A DNA stretch of 64,000 nucleotides, taken from Paenibacillus dendritiformis (GTDB lineage: Bacteria > Bacillota > Bacilli > Paenibacillales > Paenibacillaceae). The position numbers and the translations under genes are program-made. The notes beneath the pieces were generated by a model. The model did not search any database. It was not told where the DNA came from and was given only the letters and a program-made list of their open reading frames with translations. Shown here in pieces: positions 16,844 to 26,038 of this stretch. How positions within the stretch are numbered: the stretch's first letter is position 1; each line of letters starts with the position of its first letter. Where the stretch lies: assembly GCF_021654795.1 (NCBI RefSeq), contig NZ_AP025344.1, forward strand, positions 62,001 through 126,000, given 5' to 3'.

Positions 16844-19112
16844 TCATTCAAAATATCGAAGGTAGACATCCTCCAAATTCGGCTTTACGGTTCGTGATTC
16901 CATATGCTCCAATGCTCCATCATGAATGATTCGTACCCAGATACCGCTTGAATCGCTCGTAATCTGGCTAACTTTGAAGCGGGACTGCACCTCGGCAAGC
17001 TCAGACTCTGTGACGCGCACCTCATGGACTTTCCCTTCCATGCCGGCCAGGATGCGAGCGGGCTCGTCTTTGACAAGAAGCTTGCCTTCCTTTATGAGAA
17101 GAATTTGCTTCGAGATGAACTCGATATCGGACACGACATGGGTTGCGATAAGCACCATTTTGTTCATGGCGATGGTAGATATGAAGTTGCGTATGCGTAT
17201 GCGTTCTTTTGGATCAAGCCCTGCGGTCGGCTCATCCAGGATCAAAAGCATCGGATCATTCAACAGCGCTTGGGCGATCAGAATACGCTGCTTCATTCCG
17301 CCAGAGTATGCGCCAAGCTTCGTATCCGCATCCTGGCGCAGATTCACGATGTCCAGCAGATCATTGATTCTTTCTCTAGCCTGCGGCGCCTTGATCCCTT
17401 TGAGAGCGGCGATGTACCATAGAAATCTCCGACCCGTGAAATGATGATAAATTCCTTGCTGCTGAGGCATGTATCCTAAAATATTCCGATACTCCTTGCC
17501 GAGACGAGAGATGCTCTGATCGTTATAACGAATTTCTCCCTCATCCTGCTTCAACTGGTTGGTAATCAAGTTCATTAACGTAGACTTGCTGCCCCATTCG
17601 GACCCAATATGCCGTATATTCCGGGAGAGAACTCGGCACTGAAGCGATAGATGACATTCACGAAGCTGCCCGTAATTCCGCGGGCTTTCTGCAGCCTGAG
17701 CAAGTAATCCCTCTGTTCTTCAATGAATTGAAATGCTTTCGCTTGCTTGGCGAACTCCTCCAGCTTCACCTTTTCCGTATTATAGACCGTAAAATCAATG
17801 CTGCCGGACATATATTGGTCATACCAATAAGCGAACTGCCGCGGCAGATCATCATATTTATCATCCCAATCGATCTGCTGATATACGAGAACTCCTGCGA
17901 GCAGCAGCAGGAGGATACTTTTCCCGGAGATGAACAATTTAAATCCTTCATGCATCAATAGGGAATTGGTGCGCCGCAGCTTGAACCATGCCTCGTGCAG
18001 TCTTCTCCGCCAGCGATCCCAAGGAAGCTGAGAGCCGATCCCTGCATCGGACACATATAGCCACGCGCATAGGCAGCAGCATCATCACAGCCCCGCCAAG
18101 CCAATACGTCAATGTCGTCTTCTTCACCGGGTAACCGAATACATTCAGGTTGCGATAATCGGCAAGGAGCTGAAAGGAATCGTAGAATGCAACCACATTC
18201 ATATATTTGAACATATTCAGGTATGAATTCGGATGAATCACGGAATAGCATAGAAAGCTGCTGCCTAACAACGCCGCTGTCGCCAGGTAGACTCCTCCGG
18301 CCCGGCGAAATAATAAGAACAAGGCGGCAAGCGTCCAGGCAAACAATAGGTTGGCTGCCCCCTTCAGCAGCAGATACAGGAGCAGGAACTGTCCTGCTGT
18401 CAATGCTTCGACTGCACCCTGGAATGACGGCATCGATTGGATATAACGGTGAAGGTCTCCAAAGCCATACAACTGCTCGCTTATCACCAGAATCGATCCA
18501 TGATAGAAGAGAGTCAGCAGTACGGTCAGCAGGCTCAGAACAACCCATTTCGCGCTCCATAGGTCAAGCAGACCATTGCGCGTGGATCGGATCAAGCGGG
18601 TCAGCCCTTCTTCCAGTCCCAACTGCAGCGGCAAGCCGCGGAGCGGTTCGAAGTCATGCACCGTTTTCCCAATATTGCGGTAGGAGTAAGTTCCCTCCTG
18701 ATAGAAGATGGAGACCGACAGCATCTCTTCTGCTCGAGTGCCCATTTCTTCCATCGTCCGCCGATACTGGTCTATATGCTCGTATTGCTTTTTGATTCGT
18801 TCGATGAGATATAAATCCCGGCCAATCAGCTCCGGGTTGCCTGCATACGGACTTTGCTTATAACGCTTATACTCCTGAGGGTGGGCTTGCTTCGCTTCAT
18901 TAACAGCCTGTTCCCAGATCTCTTCGGCCATGCGCAGGATGAATCAACTGCATGAGAGCATGAAGACCGTTATTCAAGATCGGGTCGAAGGGGATTTTAT
19001 CGAGACTGGCGTTAGGAGAGGCGGAGCCTGCATCTTTATGAGGGGATTCCATCAAATTCAAGATCCGCTGATTCAGAGTGACTACTATGGCGCATATTGG
19101 AGAAAGTCCAAA
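16844..19112 (-). pseudogene. Broken ABC transporter locus (ABC-2-type permease fused to ATPase)
   Basis: Three segments in different frames belong together. From 18931 down to about 18052 is a permease part with a large extracytoplasmic domain and several helices. After a frame change, 18054-17575 continues with a further membrane segment and then VNVIYRFSAEFSPGIYGILG, the start of an ABC ATPase. Then 17575-16844 carries the rest of the ATPase (signature SGGMKQR, Walker B LLILDEPTAGLD). Walker A should read GPNGAGKST, but one G is missing near 17590, so the frame changes inside the nucleotide-binding loop. A membrane-like peptide upstream (to 19112) suggests another frameshift near 18930. 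The permease also runs directly into the ATPase, pointing to a deletion. The locus cannot make a working transporter. Confidence 0.82.
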
Positions 19113-19130
19113 TAAACAAATGGAAGCGAG

Positions 19131-19167
19131 AGCTGGTATCCCATCTATAGCGGCGTACCAGCTTTTT
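19131..19167 (+). terminator. Hairpin terminator, plus-strand orientation
   Basis: AGCTGGTA (19131-19138) and TACCAGCT (19156-19163) form a perfect 8-bp stem followed by T residues on the plus strand. No intact plus-strand gene precedes it, so it may be left over from rearrangement around the broken ABC locus. Confidence 0.6.
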
Positions 19168-19188
19168 GCATATCACAATGAAGAATCG

Positions 19189-19398
19189 CTATAGCTTCAG
19201 CGTATGCTTCCGTTCCAAGCGACGCAGAAGCTTTCTCGTGATCAGGTATGAGATGATAACGGAGATCACCAAGGCTAGCGGAAATCCAGATTGCGGTGCC
19301 TCTACGGAGCGGAGGAGCGGGACGATGATCGCCTGGGTAAGGATCAGAACGACAAGAAAGCTTAGAGTGGCATGTACATACTTTTTTAGCCGGTTCAT
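19189..19398 (-). CDS. Small two-helix membrane protein
   Basis: A 69-residue protein with two hydrophobic helices (about 8-30 and 39-58) and basic ends (MNRLKK, RKLLRRLERKHTLKL). AGGAGG lies 7 bases before the ATG at 19398; the frame is open further upstream but without a better site. No family is recognised. It lies beside the broken ABC locus on the same strand and may have been part of that transcription unit, for example as an accessory or immunity-type peptide, but this is a guess. Confidence 0.65.
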   Translation of the reverse strand: MNRLKKYVHATLSFLVVLILTQAIIVPLLRSVEAPQSGFPLALVISVIISYLITRKLLRRLERKHTLKL

Positions 19399-19575
19399 GG
19401 TTGGACCTCCTATTGCGGAATAAGACGCTTCCTGAAAATCAAGCCTAGTCATCATTATCGGAGGAAATGGGAAAATTGTGAAGAGGAAGGCAGCATGCGC
19501 CCAAATAACCGAACCAAAAACCGCCTCTCCCCAATGAACGGAGGAAAGGCGGCTTCACGAACAATCTATCTCCAA

Positions 19576-20943
19576 TTAACGGACTTTTGTAACCGGATAT
19601 GGGTGCGGCAGCTCGATGCCCGCCCGTTGGACGATCGTCCGGGCCGTGTCTTGCACGCGATCGAGAATCGCGTCCTCGTCCAAGGTGAGAATGCGGCGAT
19701 CCTTCATCAACCATTGTCCGTTGCACATCGACGATTCGACGTTGCTGGAATGCATCGCGTAGACGAGGGTCGATACCGGATCATGCACCGGCAGCACGCC
19801 CGCGCTGCGCGGATTGATGATGATAAGGTCGGCCTTCTTGCCCGCCTCCAGCGATCCGATCTCATCCTCCCAACCGAGGCAGCGCGCTCCGTTCACCGTC
19901 GCCATCTCCAACACCTGCACGGCCGGCAGCTTCGTGGGCGTAAGCGTGCGGCCCTTGTGAATCAGCGCGGTCAGCAGCATCTCGTCGATCATGTCCATAC
20001 GGTTGTTGCACGGCGCTCCATCCGTTGCGATGGATACGGTAATGCCGCGTTCCAGCATTTCCGGAATGCGGGCGAAGCCGAGCACGCGCATCGCGGCCGC
20101 CGGGTTGTGCGATACCTTCACATCATGCAGGCGGAACAGATCGATCTCCCGATCCGTCATCCACACGGTATGAACGGCCAGCATATTCGGGCCGAGCACG
20201 CCGAGGTGCGCGAGATGCTCTACGGTCGTGCGGCCGCGCTGCTCCTCCACGAAGCGGATCTCCTCCGGAATCTCCGCCACATGCATATGGATGCCGACGC
20301 CATGGCGATCGGCCAATTGCTTCGTGCGCACAATCAGCTCGTCCGAGCAGTTGAAGATCGTGCGCAGGCCGAACCACACGCGCAGGCGTCCGTCCGCCTG
20401 ACCGTGCCAGCGCCCGAACAGTTCCTCCTGCACGGCGAGCGATCGCTCCGTCGATTCCCGCCATGGCTCCGGCAGCCCTTCCGGCATATCCATCGTCGCG
20501 CGGCAGAGCACGGCGCGAAGGCCTGCCTCCTGCACCGCGCGGGCGATGCCGTTCACTTCCTTGCCGCCCGCCTCCGCGAACGTCGTGACGCCCGAGCGGA
20601 TAAGCTCCAGGCTGCAAGCCAGCGCGAACAGATACGCTTCTTCCTCCGTCATGCAGCTCTCATAAGGGAAGACGCGCTTGTACAGCCAAGTGAGCAGATC
20701 GACATCGTCGGCAATGCCGCGGCCGAGCTGCTGCATCGTATGCACATGCGTATTGATCAGCCCCGGCATGACCGTCTTCCCGTTCAGCTCTACTGCTTCC
20801 GCGTCCGCCCTCACCTCGGACGGATCGACAGCGCCAATCGCCTTGACGCGGTCGTTCTCAATCAGCACATCGCCATTCTGGAAGACGCGGCGCTCCCCGT
20901 CCATCGTCAATATCCAGCCGTTCTTCAACCATATTTGTCCCAC
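19576..20943 (-). CDS. Amidohydrolase, adenosine/SAH-deaminase type (purine-related)
   Basis: A 455-residue metal-dependent amidohydrolase of the ATZ/TRZ/MtaD family. Metal ligands are visible: H66-x-H68 in GLINTHVHTMQ, His in HMHVAEI (near 210), His in AVHTVW, and Asp in IATDGAPCNN (near 310). The family includes 5'-methylthioadenosine/S-adenosylhomocysteine deaminases, guanine and 8-oxoguanine deaminases, and triazine hydrolases; sequence alone cannot separate these. A PurBox-like pair and a good promoter directly upstream (21014-21087) argue for a purine or purine-nucleoside substrate. Single gene, no partner on the same strand. Confidence 0.88.
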   Translation of the reverse strand: MGQIWLKNGWILTMDGERRVFQNGDVLIENDRVKAIGAVDPSEVRADAEAVELNGKTVMPGLINTHVHTMQQLGRGIADDVDLLTWLYKRVFPYESCMTEEEAYLFALACSLELIRSGVTTFAEAGGKEVNGIARAVQEAGLRAVLCRATMDMPEGLPEPWRESTERSLAVQEELFGRWHGQADGRLRVWFGLRTIFNCSDELIVRTKQLADRHGVGIHMHVAEIPEEIRFVEEQRGRTTVEHLAHLGVLGPNMLAVHTVWMTDREIDLFRLHDVKVSHNPAAAMRVLGFARIPEMLERGITVSIATDGAPCNNRMDMIDEMLLTALIHKGRTLTPTKLPAVQVLEMATVNGARCLGWEDEIGSLEAGKKADLIIINPRSAGVLPVHDPVSTLVYAMHSSNVESSMCNGQWLMKDRRILTLDEDAILDRVQDTARTIVQRAGIELPHPYPVTKVR

Positions 20944-21013
20944 CGGATAATCCCTCTCTTCGCTTCAGCAGATTATATCGTCATTGTTTAGTAATTCCCA
21001 TCATTCCATGTTT

Positions 21014-21043
21014 ACGATACCAGTTTAACTGCCTCGATGTCAA
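21014..21043 (-). promoter_or_regulatory. Sigma-A promoter of the amidohydrolase gene
   Basis: On the minus strand, TTGACA (21043-21038) and TATCGT (21019-21014) are 18 bases apart, about 70 bases upstream of the start codon. Confidence 0.6.
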
Positions 21044-21050
21044 TAAAAAC

Positions 21051-21087
21051 ACGAACGATTTTAGATTTTATTCAATTTAATGTTCGT
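21051..21087. promoter_or_regulatory. Inverted PurBox pair (PurR operator candidate)
   Basis: ACGAACGATT (21051-21060) and AATGTTCGT (21079-21087) are inverted copies separated by 18 bases, just upstream of the -35 element. The second half, read on the minus strand as AAATACGAACATT, matches 12 of 13 positions of the Bacillus PurBox AWWWCCGAACWWT. Two inverted PurBoxes separated by about 16-17 bases upstream of a promoter are the known PurR arrangement in Bacillales. Confidence 0.6.
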
Positions 21088-21229
21088 ATTTGGTAAAGAA
21101 CGGGAGCGGCGGACAGCTTGTCGCATTTTTACAATCCTTGCTGAAGGGAAGACGCTATAATCGAAGCAATCACGCGGCACAATAATTTGAGAGGGAGCCT
21201 TCGGCTCCGAGAGCAGAGGAGTGAGTGAC

Positions 21230-21682
21230 ATGGAAGATTTGAGATACGAGTTCTATATCGGCGCCCCTGTCGACACGGTCTGGAATACGCTAATGTCGCC
21301 GGAAGGGACGCGCCAAATCTTTTTTGGAAGCGAGCTTCGGTCCACGTTCCAGGTCGGGGACAGGTATGAATACGTAGGACCGGGCAATGATGGCGACGAG
21401 ACCGTTCACGTGTATGGCACCGTGCTGCACTGCGAGCCGAACAAGATATTCAGCGGAACGGAGCATCCGGGCCCGTCCTATTACAGCAATCATGCCGAGC
21501 TGGAGACGAGAATCACCTTCACGCTGGAGACGGTTGGCCAATGCACGAAGTTGACGCTAGTCAATGATCAGTGGCCGGCCAACCATCCTTCCTACGCTAA
21601 TGCCAGTTCCCATTGGTGGATGATACTCTCTAACGTCAAGACGCTGGCCGAGACGGGCAGAACGCTGGATCTCGGGTGGTAG
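21230..21682 (+). CDS. SRPBCC (AHSA1-like) family protein
   Basis: A 150-residue protein with the START/AHSA1 helix-grip layout: the N-terminal strand YEFYIGAPVDTVWNTLMSPE, then the IFFGSELRSTFQVGDRYEY region and a C-terminal amphipathic helix around WWMILSNVKTLAETG. Such proteins bind small hydrophobic ligands or act as Hsp90-cochaperone-like folds; the ligand is unknown. The ATG at 21230 lies 7 bases after AGAGGAG; the upstream GTG at 21221 overlaps that site. Divergent from the amidohydrolase. Confidence 0.83.
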   Translation: MEDLRYEFYIGAPVDTVWNTLMSPEGTRQIFFGSELRSTFQVGDRYEYVGPGNDGDETVHVYGTVLHCEPNKIFSGTEHPGPSYYSNHAELETRITFTLETVGQCTKLTLVNDQWPANHPSYANASSHWWMILSNVKTLAETGRTLDLGW

Positions 21683-21719
21683 CCGGCTTCATTGCACGGG
21701 AAAAGAGATCCTTACGTGA

Positions 21720-21749
21720 AAAGAGCACCTGCATCTCGCGGTGCTCTTT
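21720..21749. terminator. Hairpin between convergent genes
   Basis: AAAGAGCACC and GGTGCTCTTT form a 10-bp perfect stem with a 10-base loop. The A/T ends make it usable from both sides. Confidence 0.75.
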
Positions 21750-21802
21750 GGCATGTGTAACCTGCTTGATCACAGGTATTTATTCCGCGATTATCCGCAT
21801 TC

Positions 21803-22750
21803 TCACCTGGCTCCGTTCCTGAATTCGGGGAGAAGCATCGCGAGCAGGCGCAGCGCTCCTCTCAGCCTGACCGGCTTCCGAGTCTTCCGCACGTAACGGT
21901 AATCCGTCAATTCCACCCCCGCATCACGCCTCGCATAGGCGAAATCATCGTCCAGCATCAGCCGGTACTCCCATACCCGCTTTTCCCAGGAAGGAATCCG
22001 CGCCGCCATGAAGCGATCCTCGACCGCCGGATGGATATAGGTCTCGACAATGCCTTCCGGCAACTCGTACAGCTTGCCTATCAGCATCCGCTTGAAGCTG
22101 TCATAGGTTTCTCCTTCTTCGATAAAATACGGGTGCGAAAGCAGGTAATCGGGCAGGGGAACGCCCAGCGCATCGGCGAGGGCCGCCACCCTCCGCAAGG
22201 TCTGATGCGCCCCGGGGATGGAGGCGAGGAGATGATCACGCTCATCGATGCGCCGGAACAGCCGGAAGGGCAAGCCCCAGCGGGAGCAGCGCCACAGGAT
22301 ATAGGGCAGGAAGCTTCGGCCCGTGGCCATCCCGTACAGGCTTCCCATATGATTGTCGACATGAGAGATGTCGATGCCAGCTTGGCGGGCGGCCTCGAAC
22401 TGGGCGTGCAGCTCTCTCTTCACGTCGGGAGCCTTCGCGCTCCGTTCGAACGCTTCTACGGTGGCGTGCAAATAGCCGGAGACATCATGCAGGGACGGTC
22501 CGCCGGTTAGGCTGCTCCAGCGGTACCCCTCGAATTCGCTGGTCAGCGTGAGGTGCAGGCCGACATTGCGCTGGCCGGTCCGCCTGCACCATTCCGCGGC
22601 TTCCGCGAAGGCCGGAGCGGGAGGCATAATCGTGGCGGAGGATACGGCGTCTTCCTCCAGCAGGCGGATGATGGCCTGATTGGCCGCCGGACTCTGCCCG
22701 AAGTCGTCGCAATTGAGTATGAGTCGAGTGCGAATATGGCGCTGAGTCAT
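21803..22750 (-). CDS. ChbG/HpnK-type carbohydrate deacetylase (YdjC family)
   Basis: A 315-residue deacetylase. The metal-binding Asp pair lies in LILNCDDFGQS (residues 15-16), with the further ligands in SHVDNHMG and ETYIHPA. YdjC-family enzymes remove N-acetyl groups from chitobiose-type or hopanoid-linked sugars, using a divalent metal in the cytoplasm. Its start overlaps by 4 bases the stop of the MFS sugar transporter gene upstream, so a transport-then-deacetylate pair is likely. Confidence 0.87.
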   Translation of the reverse strand: MTQRHIRTRLILNCDDFGQSPAANQAIIRLLEEDAVSSATIMPPAPAFAEAAEWCRRTGQRNVGLHLTLTSEFEGYRWSSLTGGPSLHDVSGYLHATVEAFERSAKAPDVKRELHAQFEAARQAGIDISHVDNHMGSLYGMATGRSFLPYILWRCSRWGLPFRLFRRIDERDHLLASIPGAHQTLRRVAALADALGVPLPDYLLSHPYFIEEGETYDSFKRMLIGKLYELPEGIVETYIHPAVEDRFMAARIPSWEKRVWEYRLMLDDDFAYARRDAGVELTDYRYVRKTRKPVRLRGALRLLAMLLPEFRNGAR

Positions 22751-24054
22751 GATGTATGGCTCCTTCCATAAGATTGGGGCTCATCAGGTTGCTTGACGGA
22801 CATAGATAGAAGAAAGGCGGCAGCCAGCAGACAGAACGGCACGGCGCTGATCAATACCCGGAACGTTCCTTCCGGGTTCGGCCCGGGGTTGTCTCCGCTC
22901 ACATAGCCGAAGAGCAGGCCGACGACCCAGAACGACAGGGCCGAGATCAGCCCGCTGGAGCGGGTGATGAAGCCGCCGACAGCCGTATAGACACCTTCGC
23001 GGCGCCGCCCCGTCTTCGCGAAGTCCCGGTCGATAATCTGACTGCTCAGCACCGGCGGCGTCACGAGGAAGCCGGCCAAGCCGAACCCGACGAGGATGCC
23101 CGCGGCGATGCCGCTGGCGAGACCGCTTCCGAACCAGAGCGGGAGGACGGACAGTCCGTAGGCGGCCATGGACAGGCGCCAGCCCCGGATGCCGCCCAGC
23201 CGGTTGACGATCCAGTACCAGACGGCGACGAGCGGGATAACGGAGACGAAGACGGAAGCCAATAGCAGGGAGACTTGAGATTCGGGAATGTTCAACACAT
23301 ATTTGGCGTAAAAGGGGATCATGGAGCTCACCAGCCCGTTCACGGTCTGCGCGAACGAGTTGGCGATATTGAAGAGCAAAAATTCCCGGTTCTTCAGGGT
23401 CTCGCGGAACGCTTCCTTCAGTAGAAGCGGCGGCTCTTGCTGAATGCTCTTATTTTCCTGGATGGAGCTGGTGCACAACAGCATGAACACGGCGAAGAGG
23501 AGGGCATAGACAAGGGACATATAGCCGAAGCCGATGAAGGCAAATAGAATCGGCGTCAGGGCAGAGCCGATCAGGATGGCGGCGATCTGGAAGCCTTGCT
23601 GTATCGCGGAAGCTTGCGCTCGCAGGCGCTCCCCGCGGAACAATTCCGGAAATAGCGCCCCATAGTTGACCCAGATGACGGTCGACACCGCTTCGAAGAG
23701 CAGGAGCGCGATGAGGAACCAGAGGAACAGGCTGTTCTGGTGCTGCGCCAATCCTGGCGGCACGGCAAAGATCATGCAGAACGTCAGCATGAACAGCGGA
23801 ATGGATGCCCAGAGCCACGGCTTGCGCCGACCGAAGCGCGTGCGGGTGCGATCGGACCAGTGGCCGAACAGCGGCTGGTTGACGGCATCCCAGATTAGGT
23901 AGATCGTGCGGGCCAATGCAGCCAGCCCGACGCCGAGCCCCAGCTTCTCGACATAGTAGTAGCTGTAGAACGCGCTGAAGGCTTGCGTGGGCACCATCAT
24001 CGCGAACATGCCGAGCGCGTAGGACAGCGGGGAATTCACCCAAGTTCCGCGCAT
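22747..24054 (-). CDS. MFS/GPH-type sugar transporter
   Basis: A 435-residue membrane protein with twelve helices and the glycoside-pentoside-hexuronide cation symporter look: a conserved NQPLFGHWSDRTRTRFGRRK loop after helix 2, and a matching DRDFAKTGRRREGVYTAVGG loop in the second half. GPH carriers import sugars or their conjugates with Na+ or H+. The start is the ATG at 24054, with GGAGG 8 bases upstream. Co-transcribed with the deacetylase (4-base overlap), so a likely substrate is an acetylated amino-sugar disaccharide; this is inference. The upstream 180 bases are GC-rich with dyad symmetry and may hold the terminator of the neighbouring operon. Confidence 0.85.
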   Translation of the reverse strand: MRGTWVNSPLSYALGMFAMMVPTQAFSAFYSYYYVEKLGLGVGLAALARTIYLIWDAVNQPLFGHWSDRTRTRFGRRKPWLWASIPLFMLTFCMIFAVPPGLAQHQNSLFLWFLIALLLFEAVSTVIWVNYGALFPELFRGERLRAQASAIQQGFQIAAILIGSALTPILFAFIGFGYMSLVYALLFAVFMLLCTSSIQENKSIQQEPPLLLKEAFRETLKNREFLLFNIANSFAQTVNGLVSSMIPFYAKYVLNIPESQVSLLLASVFVSVIPLVAVWYWIVNRLGGIRGWRLSMAAYGLSVLPLWFGSGLASGIAAGILVGFGLAGFLVTPPVLSSQIIDRDFAKTGRRREGVYTAVGGFITRSSGLISALSFWVVGLLFGYVSGDNPGPNPEGTFRVLISAVPFCLLAAAFLLSMSVKQPDEPQSYGRSHTS

Positions 24055-24251
24055 CAGAGGCTCCTCCATTCTTGGGAACAGTCTGCCGTCTTTTATGGGA
24101 CGTTCGCTGAACGGCCCCCATACGGCGCGGAATGACTCCGCTACTTACGTATGTATGCGGCCGGAGCGCGAATTAGAAGGAGACCCGGCCTGCCGAGAGG
24201 CCGCTGCCGGGCGGCGCTTGGCGGGCCGGCCAGCGAACCCTTCTCCCGCGG

Positions 24252-24761
24252 TCATTGTTGCTGCAGGTTGGCGAACAACTGATCAACTTTGCCTTTATCC
24301 GGTATGAACTCCTGCGTCAAATTTCTGAGATCCTGTTCGTTCTCGAATTGATCCAGGTCTTTGCCGTACCAGCTCTGCAATTGATCTCGGGTGATATGGT
24401 AACTCTGGCCCTCCAACTCCAGATGGACCTGGTCGACATTCCTTACCAAGGCGAACAAAAAGGTGGCATTGAAAATGACGGTCTCTCGAATGTCGCTCTC
24501 GGTCATCGGTGAAGCCGCCTCGTTGTATTGCACCGTGATGCGGTAAGGCTTCTCGGCCGTGCTCAGCGAGAACTGCTTCACCCGGTCGCTCTGCGGAAGC
24601 ATCCCCAGAATGCTGCCGATGGCGCTGTTGTCGCCGACATAGGAATTTTTATACTGAAAAATATCTTTGTCTCCCGTGCCTGCGTTGCGGCTGTTCGAGT
24701 CGCAACCCGCGAGCGCGAACAACAGGACAAATAAAAAAATCAAAGTTCTGCTCATTTTCAT
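24252..24761 (-). CDS. DUF4825-type lipoprotein
   Basis: A 169-residue lipoprotein with signal peptide and lipobox (ALAGC, Cys20), followed by a DUF4825-like domain (IFQYKNSYVGDNSAIGSIL). Such domains occur in Bacillales antibiotic-sensing or -resistance proteins, sometimes fused to BlaR1-like receptors; function uncertain. The ATG at 24761 has GGGGAGG 7 bases upstream; a longer start at 24809 would overlap the permease stop. Last gene of the minus-strand operon with an FtsX-like permease, ATPase, second lipoprotein and secreted protein. Confidence 0.78.
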   Translation of the reverse strand: MKMSRTLIFLFVLLFALAGCDSNSRNAGTGDKDIFQYKNSYVGDNSAIGSILGMLPQSDRVKQFSLSTAEKPYRITVQYNEAASPMTESDIRETVIFNATFLFALVRNVDQVHLELEGQSYHITRDQLQSWYGKDLDQFENEQDLRNLTQEFIPDKGKVDQLFANLQQQ

Positions 24762-24805
24762 CGATGATCCTCCCCGTTCGGTACCCTCGATGTCGAAGGA
24801 TAGCG

Positions 24806-26038
24806 TCATTCGAATTCCTTGTTCGTCTTCAGCAGCGTCAGAATATCTTTGGACGCGTAGCCTGTGGCGATGACAAGGACAATAATTCGATTAATTATAA
24901 ATAATACTATCATTAGAAAAAATAGTAAAGAAAATGAATATAGCAAAAGCCGTTCCTTAACGAACAACAGGCAAATGATCGCGGTGTATGCCGCGATTCC
25001 CGCGGCAACCTGGCCAAAAATACGATTAATGTTGCCGGCGTATATATGTTGAATCATCCGATTTCCATATCCGAACTGTTTTAAGATGCCCATATCTTTC
25101 TGCTGCACCTTTAAAAAGGAATGAAACGACAGCAGCACATGGGATGCGGTAATGATGAGAATAAGACTGGCGAGCGAGACGGACAACACAAGCGTATTGT
25201 TCATCGATTGGCTGAAATCGTCGAAAGCTTTGAACGTATAATTGGTATTATACCCCTTGTCGTTCACGATCTCGGCAATCTTCTCGACTTGGGACAAATC
25301 CTCCACATAGATATACATCTTCCTCAGCGCTTGAATGCCGAAGGGATTGTCCTCGTCGTATTGCGCGACGAATTCGTCCCACGAGACGGAATACGCCGCC
25401 TCAATCATATCCTTGAACGTTGCGCTGCCGACGTACACGCTATCCAACTGTTCGTCATTATACAGGGAGAAGGGGTTGTTCTCAGCTACCCCGGTGTGGT
25501 GCGTGACGGTATAATCCGCGAAGCGGCTGCTGCTCAGGCCGTCTTCATGAATGTCAATCACGGGAATCCGCAAGGTGGCTGCGGGCCCCTTGTCGGTCTG
25601 GCCGCAGGTTACCGCACGCTCCAGGCTGCAGTCTCCCAACAAGGCGGCGGCGTCCTCGTCCAGGCCGTAAATGAAGTGAGTATTTCCCTCGCTGTCCTGA
25701 ATGCCGAAATTAAACTGATATTCTTTGAACAGACGGTACTTCGTCCCGGACCCCAGCGAAGAAATGTGATCGCGCAAAATAGGTTCATCGGCAAATTGCA
25801 AGGGCACGGCGTGCATGGCGTTCCCTCTGGCCGAAGTAATCTCGATCGTATGCGTATTATGATTCGCAATAAAATCTTTTTCCACTTGCAAGTACTGGTT
25901 AATGAAAAAGACAGACGCCGTTGATATTAACACGAGCGAGACGACGAAGAGTAAAATCGATATTTTCAGGTGCGAGCTGGATTTCTTCCGGATCAGACGA
26001 GAGATGTTGGCCGCTAATTGTTTATCGCTTTTCATCAT
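24806..26038 (-). CDS. FtsX-like ABC permease
   Basis: A 410-residue permease with one N-terminal helix (about 28-50), a large extracytoplasmic domain (55-280) and three C-terminal helices (about 285-310, 335-360, 370-395), the single-FtsX topology. DMGILKQFGYG after a helix is the family motif. The start is probably ATG 26038 (or 26035), overlapping the ATPase end by 17 bases. It would form an export or mechanotransmission complex with the ATPase upstream, not an importer. Confidence 0.85.
   Translation of the reverse strand: MMKSDKQLAANISRLIRKKSSSHLKISILLFVVSLVLISTASVFFINQYLQVEKDFIANHNTHTIEITSARGNAMHAVPLQFADEPILRDHISSLGSGTKYRLFKEYQFNFGIQDSEGNTHFIYGLDEDAAALLGDCSLERAVTCGQTDKGPAATLRIPVIDIHEDGLSSSRFADYTVTHHTGVAENNPFSLYNDEQLDSVYVGSATFKDMIEAAYSVSWDEFVAQYDEDNPFGIQALRKMYIYVEDLSQVEKIAEIVNDKGYNTNYTFKAFDDFSQSMNNTLVLSVSLASLILIITASHVLLSFHSFLKVQQKDMGILKQFGYGNRMIQHIYAGNINRIFGQVAAGIAAYTAIICLLFVKERLLLYSFSLLFFLMIVLFIINRIIVLVIATGYASKDILTLLKTNKEFE

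Noticed and set aside
19495-20991. A 498-residue plus-strand open frame over the amidohydrolase
   Set aside because: Rich in Arg and His with no family features; the opposite strand encodes an enzyme with all metal ligands.
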